Shown here in pieces: positions 56,118 through 64,000 of a stretch of DNA of 64,000 bases; the first letter of the stretch is position 1, and every line of letters begins with the position of its first letter. The notes beneath the pieces were generated by a model. It ran no database searches. It had not been told where the DNA came from and saw nothing but the letters and a program-made list of their open reading frames with translations. Both the position numbers and the translations under genes were made by a program. The stretch is from Strobilurus pachycystidiatus. Its lineage: Eukaryota; Basidiomycota; Agaricomycetes; Agaricales; Physalacriaceae. Location of the stretch: contig JAHLMK010000019.1 in the NCBI GenBank assembly GCA_019915135.1, positions 248,001 through 312,000 on the forward strand, read 5' to 3'.

Positions 56118-58953
56118 ATGCCATCGCTTTTTCGCCGCGGTACGACGAATGCTAGCAGCGCTACTCTCCCTAACTCTACCCCCAATGGAACTGGATCAGC
56201 ATCGACGACAACCTTGCCGCTCCCGCCCCCGGTGCCGCCTCTTCCTAACACTAGCTCGATCCAGGACTCGGAGTATGCGAAGCGCTGTCGACAGATCATG
56301 GCGCTGTACAATTCCTTGAGGGCATTGGGGTATGTATGCCCAAACCACGATTGCTTCCTATCGCTGACTGATCCTTGTTTGTGGACGACAGGGCTGAGAG
56401 CTTTTTTGAGGACAATCTTCCAAAGATCGTCGTTATCGGCGGACAGTCGGGTTAGTTTTTTTTACTCTTCTCGAGTTTACGTGCTTACATTGATTGATAG
56501 CTGGAAAGAGCTCTCTAGTCGAGGCGGTTTCCAAGGTCAATGTCACTGCCGTTCACCCTCTATCAGTGTCGCTTACCCTAGCGTTCGTATAGATCACAGT
56601 GCCACGCGATAGCGGCACATGTACCAGGTGCCCCATGGAGTGCACCATGTCCAGCGACTCGAGCACCTGGTCCTGTACAATCACTCTACGCCTGGAATTC
56701 GAACCAAATGGTACCCCAAAGCCCCTATCGCACACCGAAACCTTCGCCACCATCACACGCAAAGACGATGTCGAGATCTATCTACGGCGCGCCCAAGCGG
56801 CGATCCTGTCGACGAAGAGGAGACCAGGATTCTTCTTGAACAAGAGTGCGAAAGAGTTGAAAGAGCTGGCGAGCGATGATGGTGTGTTGCCGTTCTCGAA
56901 GAATACCATCGAGGTCAGCTTGAAGTCGCCGACGGTGACAGATTTGGCGTTTGTGGATCTGCCTGGTGATTGCTTTTTGCTTACGAGTTCCACTCGACGG
57001 CTGATTGTTCGATACAGGTCTCATACATAACGCAGCGGAGGAGGAGATCGAGATGGTGAAGAACCTTGTCAAGTCAAAGATCAAGAGTGATAAGACGATT
57101 GTTCTGGTTACTATTCCAATGAGTGGTACGCGTTGGCCTGCTCCTGAACCCTCGTGTATTCTCACAAGGTTTCGTTTTCTTTCAGCGGACATGCAACTCG
57201 AAGCGGCATTCAAGATGGCGAAGGAAGCAGACCCAGACGGTAGCCGCACAATCGGTATGAATCAGAACTTCTTTGCATCTGAACGGCTTATGAATCTCCC
57301 CTAAGGCGTCCTCACGAAGCCCGACACGATTTCTCCTGGAGCATCTGGTCAGCGCGATTCGTGGAAGAAGGTCCTCCTTGGGCAAGAGTACCCCCTCAAG
57401 CATGGATACTTCTGCGTTCGACTACCTGATGACGAGCAGCGCAAGAACCAAGAATCCATGGAGATCATCGCGCGCCGATTCTTCGACACCACGGCCCCGT
57501 GGAACGAGATTCCTGACAGGACGCGCTTCGGGATCAAAGGCCTGGTGGACTACCTGAGTCAGCTCTTGGTTCGCTTGGTTGACGAGAAGTGAGCCCTTTC
57601 CATTACATCTATTCTTGTTGTAGCTGCTCCCTGACGGCTTTATTCTCATTTCAGCATACCCGAGATGAAAATCCAAGTTGCCGCACTCATCGCCGCAGAC
57701 GAAGCACGGCTCGCCGTTCTTGGCCCAGCACCCGTTGTCGCCAACGCATCTATCGACATCTACAAGCGTATCGTCGCGTTCACCACCACTCTCGCGAACA
57801 TCATCAACGGCGTTGGGGCAGGACGTAAAGACATGGTGCAGCGCAATAGAGCCTTGTACAGGCGCTTGACGAAGGATATCTTGAAGACGTGTCCGAACTT
57901 CCAGCCGGTTGCTGCTTTTGAGTACAATGGTAATCCAGACCCAGTGGGCGTACCCAAGGAGGTGCGTGTGGACGACACGGAGGTCGACGTACATAGCTGC
58001 CTGAAGCAGTCGTCTTACATCCTCCTTGTGGACGATGTGAAAGCAGCGATCAAGCGGTATGCCTATCTGGGTCTGTGCCCTCCTCGAGCGCTCATTGGTC
58101 GTGTATCCCTCTAGGAACAACGCATGGGAGCTTCCCGGAGAAATATCCCCAGATACCATGTTGGATCTCATCTTTGGTTTCACGCGGAACTGGTCTAGAC
58201 CTGCGCTGCGATGCTTCGAGGACGTGTTCGCGAATACGGTCCACCATGTGGCGGCGCTTATCAGTGAGCACTTTGGCCAGTTTAAGCCTCTTGAGTTACA
58301 CGCTCGGTACGTGTCTTTTGTGTTATATGAGTATGACCGCTTTGATTGACCGTCGCGATTAGTGAGATCATTGCGAGGGAGATGCAGAGCATCAAAGGGG
58401 AGGCTCTTGTTATCTTCAACAAGGTCATCGAATTGGAAACCATCCGCGTGTACACTGGCACGCCTGCCTTTATGACTGAGCGCAACAGATGGTCTCAGGT
58501 GTTCACCAGCACCTTCGTCAACCACTACCGAGGTTCATACGCACTCCCGAGCGAAGAATTTCAACTCATGGCCAAAGTACGGGCCTACTTCGAAGTCGCT
58601 TACAAGGTACTGCAATCTTCTTGTAATCCAATTATATCTCTTCTCACGTCACACAGCGCTTCATTGACGATGCGGCACTGACAATGGAGAACGAACTGCA
58701 CCAACGCCTGGTTGAGCGCTTGTTGGCGGCTCTGATCTCGGGAACTGATGCCGGGAGCGCAGTGAAGCTGATGAAAGAGGATCCAGAGGTGGTCAAGGAG
58801 AGAAAGTCTCTACAGGACCGCTTGACGCGGTTGAGGGAGATTCGTGAGCAGCTGAATACGTTCGTCTCACCGGACGGATACGAGCTGCCGGATAATGTGT
58901 CTACAACGTCGTCTGGATTGAGTGAGATATCTGAACAGTCTACGCAGTGGTAG
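56118..58953 (+). CDS. Dynamin-like large GTPase, about ten exons
   Basis: Roughly 750 residues after splicing. A Pro/Ser/Thr-rich N-terminus (about 45 residues) precedes the GTPase domain: P-loop VIGGQSAGKSS (split by an intron inside), switch 1 PRDSGTCTRCPMEC, DLPG (G3) and TKPD (G4), plus the usual LVTIPM strand. A stalk/middle region follows (FGIKGLVDYLSQLLVRLV, WELPGEISPD, FEDVFANTVHHVAAL) and a C-terminal GTPase effector segment (MENELHQRLVERLLAALI). No PH domain is seen, as in Vps1/Mx-like fungal proteins. The family pinches or remodels membranes. First exon 56118-56329; the stop is at 58953. Confidence 0.85.
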
Positions 58954-59232
58954 GAATACTTAGTCGCCGATTTCTCGGTGATCCTGTTTGATTTACACTA
59001 CCAAGGCCGGTTCAAGTTGTACAACATTTTTTTATTTGCGTCCAGTACATACCCTACCCTACACATGCTTGTATGAAAATAAGTTTAAAAAATACAGTTT
59101 GTCAGGTATCTATGCAAAAATAAATGAAGGGACGACGACGCCGCGTCGTATAAATAACAGCAGATAACGGGAGAATGGCAGTATCGCATGTATAGATAAC
59201 ACTTCAACGTTCAACGCTTCGCGGGAATAGTT

Positions 59233-60570
59233 TCAGGCGGAAGCCTGAGGAGGAACATACAAGGAAGGGAACGAGAGTTCTGCATCGAAATCCTTTTCGT
59301 AAACGGAAGGCGCAGGCGAATGCCCAGTAGAACGTGCGCCGGTAGAATGCGCGGGTGAATGTGTAGACGGAGAAGGAGGGGTCGAGCGAGGACCCAGCAC
59401 CGTGCTCGACTCCTTGAGGATCGCATCCGCAAGAATTGGGCTAACTTGCTCCTCCTCGCCTAGGTCCGACCTGGTAGGCGACTTGCCAGGGCTACTGCAT
59501 CCGCCGTACGGAAACTGCATGTGTGCTGGAGGATACCAGCCGCCCATAGCCATGCCAGGTGGAGCTGGGTACGGTGTGAATGGAGGTGGGCTCCCCATGA
59601 ATGCACCAAGGTACGCTTGCATCTGGCAGACCTGGGCGCGGAGCGTGTCGCGCTCCCATCGCATCATCTCGAGGTCTTTACCAAAACGCTCGACGTCTTG
59701 ACGGGCAGTTTCTTCCCGAGAACGGGCAGCCTCGAGAGCGCCACGCAAGGAGGCGAGTTGGGTTTGGGGAGGCGGCGTCGATGGGCGCGAGGACTGAGAC
59801 GACTGCGCTGAGGCAGGTGGACCTAGATCAAGTGGCGGTGGCGCGCGAGCTGCACCCTTGCGTCTGCGTCTGGACGAGGTAGGCTGAGGTTTCTGAAGTG
59901 GGTATATGGAGGGAGAGGGTGGCTGGAGAGGCAAGGTGTCCTGTTGGCGGAAGTGGAAGTCATCTGGTGCGTCTTCGAAAGGATCGTTCTCAGAGTCGGA
60001 TGGAAGTTCCGCCACGGAAGATCCCGACGTCGTCGAGGCGGAGTCAACAAGAGCGGGCACGCGCTCGACGGCGGGTGGCGTGATGTCGTCGTCATCGTAC
60101 TCCTCCTGGTCGGGCGACGTGGCCCAGTCGTCTGGCGTCACCGGCTCCGGGTCAGCTCGTTGCCGGTCGGTCTCAGAGTGAACGTCCTTCACGGAGGTTG
60201 TAGCCAGGACCTTTTCCAGCCGCGCCTTAGCCCTTTTCCCGCCCTTCAGCACCTCCTTGAGCGGATCCTTGCCCCGACGGCGACGCTCTTTTGGCCGGGG
60301 AGACTTGGCTTTCTCCGGTATTGCCGACTCCCGCATCTTGCCGGCATCTGCGCCTGACCCTCAGCTACGCACCCAGAGCCATAACTAAGACCACGTACCA
60401 CTGCCGCTCGCCACCAAGCGAAGCGCGCCTAATATCTCCCCAATCTTCAGATCGACATTCGAGCGGTTATAGAGTACTGCACCGACGCCGACAGCGGCGG
60501 TCAGGAGCGTCGTCGCGACAATGACTGGGGCGGACCCGTTGCCGTCGCTGTCGTTGTCGATGTGATGCAT
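59233..60570 (-). CDS. Single-pass membrane protein with Ser/Pro-rich and coiled-coil regions, two exons
   Basis: Exons 60570-60399 and 60353-59233 (45-base GTACGT..CAG intron) encode 430 residues from ATG 60570. The N-terminus has one likely membrane span (VIVATTLLTAAVGVGAVLY). Then come a basic cluster (PKERRRRGKDPLKEVLKGGK), acidic and Ser/Pro-rich linkers, and a coiled coil (about LRGALEAARSREETARQDVE) typical of proteins anchored with a long cytoplasmic tail. The Pro/Tyr/Gly-rich end holds PPPFTPYPAPPG. No enzyme motif; function unknown. The 278 bases between this gene and the dynamin-like gene are a convergent 3' spacer. Confidence 0.75.
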
Positions 60571-63281
60571 GGCTTCAGCGGCACGGGAAAGCAATCACGT
60601 GTCCTCGTATGTAGCTGGGGCTGGCAGCAGGAAAGGCGAAGGCCAAGAACACGAGGTTCTCGCTGCTGCCGTTTTATAGCTGGGGGGTATGAGCGTTACT
60701 CGGGACGACGTCACCTGGCTGCGATGTAATAATTTCAATGTGCTCTCTAGGCACGGACTAGAAACGTGCAGTCCTCTCTCCAGGCCCGGATTCAACGGCC
60801 GAAGTTGTACGTCAGGCCGCCGTGTCTTGAGGCCTCCACTCAGTGACTCATGTGCACATCTGCATGTGCACAGATCTCTTCCTTCCTTCCTCCACCCGCT
60901 GTTTTCTCGAAGTAATCCGCTTATGCGTCCCTCCGTCAAGCTGATGGGACAATTATCCGATGCCTTTACTTAGACCATTGTTCTCCCTCCGGGGTATATC
61001 CACACGGTCGACCTCTGCTTTCCGTCTGAATCTCCTGAACGCTGGAACGGCTGAATCTATTCTTGGGGCGAATTACATCTTGTCTGTTCCTGGATGTGTC
61101 TGTCGAATCTCTTGAATACGAACGACGCCTCTCACATGCACGGCTAACGTACTGGTCTCATTATGTTGGTTGTACACGCATCCAAGCTTGGCGCACACCA
61201 ACGCCAAGTCCGCATTGACTTCTTGTCGACACCGAATCTCGCTGACCATCGAACATCATTCCGGAGGATTTTGATAGCCATGCGGCTGGTATATCCTTTA
61301 GACTCCGAACAACGGTTATAATAACCCTTTCTCGAGATCATCACACCATGCGTCATCATCTACCCCAAACAGACGTTCCTGGAATCAGACTACCATACTT
61401 GTAGTCCTCATTCTCGCGCGGGGACTCAAGAATTCACACCTGACATGCGTGCAGGATCTCTCCCCACATGCTCCCTGCTCGATGAGAAGACAACCGGTAC
61501 CGATTCCAGCGTGGTTGCTCTGCGTTCGCCACTCACTGCATATCTGCATGTGTCTCAGGTAAGTAATCGAGTTACCGCGCAGAGAAACCCTGGATCTATA
61601 TGGGATTTACATTTACGCCACGCTGAACTCTCACAATCATTGAATCAAGCGTGCCGTTATCCTCGTCAGCGTCTGGACTTAACACTCGGGCCTACCCGAC
61701 AGCCCTCGACGGTCCGCTCTTGGCAATGTGATCATGCCTGCCGTCCCGCCCGCTGCGCCATATTCCCCGTCTCTAACCTTTGGCCACCTTGAATTTCCCG
61801 AAAATGGGCCTTTCGATTACTCCGGGGTTATTGTCGCTAGAGCTGCGGCGGTGAGACTTCGTTGACTTGTGAGCGCGACGTTGTGTATCGAGATTCTTGG
61901 CTTCTCGCATTGCGCACAAAAATAACCCTTCCCTTCGGCTTGAACAATGTGCTTTTCTTACCTCAAGCCCGCCTTGACTAATGATGATACCTTCTGTTAT
62001 CTCATCCAGAGTCCTGGACAAATCCATCATGAAATACAGCGTGTCTCCTTGCTCATTGCGTTTGCTTCCACCCGGTGCATTGCATGTCAGCAATCTCAGA
62101 ACCTGGGCCGAACCCGCACCCTCGTCCCTCCCATGCGAACACCCAAGACTCCAAGATCCTTCCGAGCAAACGTATCAGAACGGCGCCGAGTGCAGTTATC
62201 GCACCATCCTTTCGCTCGCACCGGCTGGGCTAGCTTGGCCGTGGCACATCGTCCACGCCAACGGTGGGACGAACCAGTGATAAAACACGGAGCCAATCAC
62301 GGTGCCACAGTAACCGAACCCTGATTTGCGCGCTCACATAACTCAGTACTTTACTCGACTCTGTGTCCCGTCCCTTCTATTTCGGGAGTACTAGACAGGT
62401 ATCTCTTAATGAAAGCCCCACTTACCCCGGAACCCCTTCGTCCGCGTACCAGCGTGCCGTCCGCGTCTGCTCGAATATCTAGTGCTGAGAACCTCACTGA
62501 AAATCCTGAGTGAATCTCAGATAAGACAGACTCGAAGACCTACCGCGCACCTAAATCTTACCAAAATCGGCACATTGAGGCTCCTTGTTTACTCCGTCGA
62601 TGTTTCCCCGATCTTAATCCCCCACTGATCGATGCGGGGTATTAGTCGAGTCATGGAAGCCAGGAAGATTGGCTGGGCAAAAGCCTTCGGATGAAAGGAA
62701 CCGTCAGTGAACGAAGGATTGCCGCCGTGAGTGCCGATGCCTGTGGCGCAATTTATACGTGAATTCGCCGTACGCCTGATGTTGCCTCAATGGTGGTCAT
62801 CAATACACCGGTGCCTGGAGAGGTCCCCGTGTTACTATTGGTGTCAGCCATGTCTTCAGAGACGGGCTTTCGCCAACGTAACTCCTACATCGTACCAAAT
62901 TTCGGAGGCATGGGTTGGCGAGAGCAGGCTCCAGCTAGACATACATAGATCCGATACGGTGGCCCATCCAGTGTCGAGCTTGAGGTAGCTTCCAATGTGC
63001 GTTGAGGAATGAGTTGTCGCTTCCCGTTTCCTCGTGCTGCGTGCATGGTTGCTGCACGATTGGAAGCCTCATTCTCTCGCTTAGTAAACATCCTACCAGG
63101 AGGCCCAGGTCACACCTCCTTCCAGAGCTTGTCAGGAGGTATTTTGTCGTGGGGATGAGGAATGAAATAGTATGTTGTTCTATAGTCATCTATAGGCATT
63201 AGGCAGCGACAAGTCCAGGTATGAGATACAAGTTGTATTCGTAAGTACATAAGAAAAGTGTCCGTATAGCAACACAAACCA
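60571..63281. other. Gene-poor stretch, nothing supported
   Basis: 2.7 kb. Several open frames of 60-125 codons exist on both strands, but none has a consistent splice pattern, motif or sharp start. It may be decayed repeat or regulatory sequence. Confidence 0.5.
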
Positions 63282-64000
63282 TCACTGAGGCTGAATCGAG
63301 CCCTCTCTTCCCATTTCCAAGCTCTCTACTTTGTCGCCGACCTTGCCTTTCATCGCTTCACGGCCGAGGAACATCCCTGGGTGCACCAAGTTGATCGTAA
63401 AGAACGCGATGACAACCATGGCACCGTCAAAGACATCTACATGAACACTCGTTAGACGCACGCAGACCGTCATGAGGGGACAACTCACTGAACCACAGTT
63501 CCTTCTTGATGACACTTCCATTCCATCCATCAGAGAGCTCGATGGTACGGTAGACGGCGCGAGTATACAAGAACACAGTCGCAACTGCGAGTCCGGGAAG
63601 CATGATGCGCATGTTCTTGTCGAGTATGGGGATAGATCGATTGATCTGAGACCGCTCCCTACGGTGAGGCTTGTCGTTGAACAGACGAAAGAGGTATTCC
63701 GCAGCCAGGAAAACGAACAACGTCATTAGTACTGGGAGCATTATGAGGTACATGGCGCCAGATAGAACACGAATGCACCCACCTAGTTGAAAAACAATAC
63801 CGCCAAGCATGATGTTCCCCCCGAGGTTCGCGCCAGCCAATGTGTCGGCTGAAGAAGCGATGCCTCCTCCAGCGCCCTGAATAACAAGGGCGATGATGTC
63901 GCCTGAAACAAAGATGATAGAGTCTAAAAGAGCGTCACGAACTCGGATCGTGGAGACCTACGAGAAGACTCACACATCCGAGGACTCAGTCGGCTGTATG
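63282..64000 (-). CDS. Second RTA1-like membrane protein, 3' part only (cut by the window end)
   Basis: Exons 63902-63783, 63731-63489 and 63436-63282, with at least one further exon beyond the window. Family marks: GDIIALVIQGAGGGIASSAD, GGNIMLGGIVFQL, FLAAEYLFRLFNDKPHRRER, FLYTRAVYRTIELSDGWNG and VFDGAMVVIAFFTINLVHPG. The first three introns visible here fall at the same places as in the RTA1-like gene at 41771-43220, except that an intron is missing before the RTIELSDGW segment. The start lies outside the window. Confidence 0.85.

Noticed and set aside
1..64000. CRISPR arrays, rRNA genes, bacterial operons
   Set aside because: No regular spaced repeats, no rRNA-like blocks, and the introns show this is eukaryotic nuclear DNA.

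Overview
This window looks like genomic DNA from a filamentous basidiomycete, probably an agaricomycete. Its genes carry many introns of about 45-65 bases with GT..AG ends. Host families typical of such fungi are present: RTA1-like membrane proteins, a DUF6534-like membrane protein, a dynamin-like GTPase, an Shp1/p47 cofactor and a kinase-like gene. The transposons also fit: a Ty3 chromovirus, a PIF/Harbinger element and a tRNA-related mini-LTR element. I do not name a species.

Layout. Bases 1-25775 are nested retroelements. The oldest layer is a chromovirus (copy 1: 1-2278, 18893-20987, 21902-23054), followed through one shared LTR (22584-23054) by a truncated second copy (to 25775). A 16.6-kb Ty3-type LTR retrotransposon (2279-18892) is inserted in the RT of copy 1. 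Its 1696-bp LTRs look identical and it is flanked by CCGT on both sides. Its interior carries gag, a protease ORF and pol. Beyond pol are three further genes with introns: one on the sense strand (Zn2Cys6-like) and two on the antisense strand. A 914-bp inverted dimer of a 465-bp mini-LTR element, whose 99-bp LTRs contain tRNA-like A and B boxes, sits in the integrase region of copy 1 with CTTAA on both sides.

Bases 25776-29637 are decayed DNA with a gene fragment and an old inverted repeat. At 29638-33795 a kinase-like gene is split by a structurally complete 3.0-kb PIF/Harbinger transposon (transposase plus Myb-like gene, 42-bp TIRs, ATT duplication). A PD-(D/E)XK-like gene follows (34110-35543).

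Bases 35544-64000 are mostly host genes: an unknown ORF (38466-39311), two paralogous 476-residue genes (39752-41399 and 44207-45859) around an RTA1-like gene, two small genes (47102-48551), a kinase with a cysteine-rich tail, a DUF6534-like gene, a UBX/SEP cofactor of Cdc48, a dynamin-like GTPase, a single-pass coiled-coil protein, and the 3' part of a second RTA1-like gene cut by the window end.

Exon models were made by eye from splice consensus, reading-frame continuity and, for the duplicated genes, conservation between copies. No transcript evidence or database search was available.
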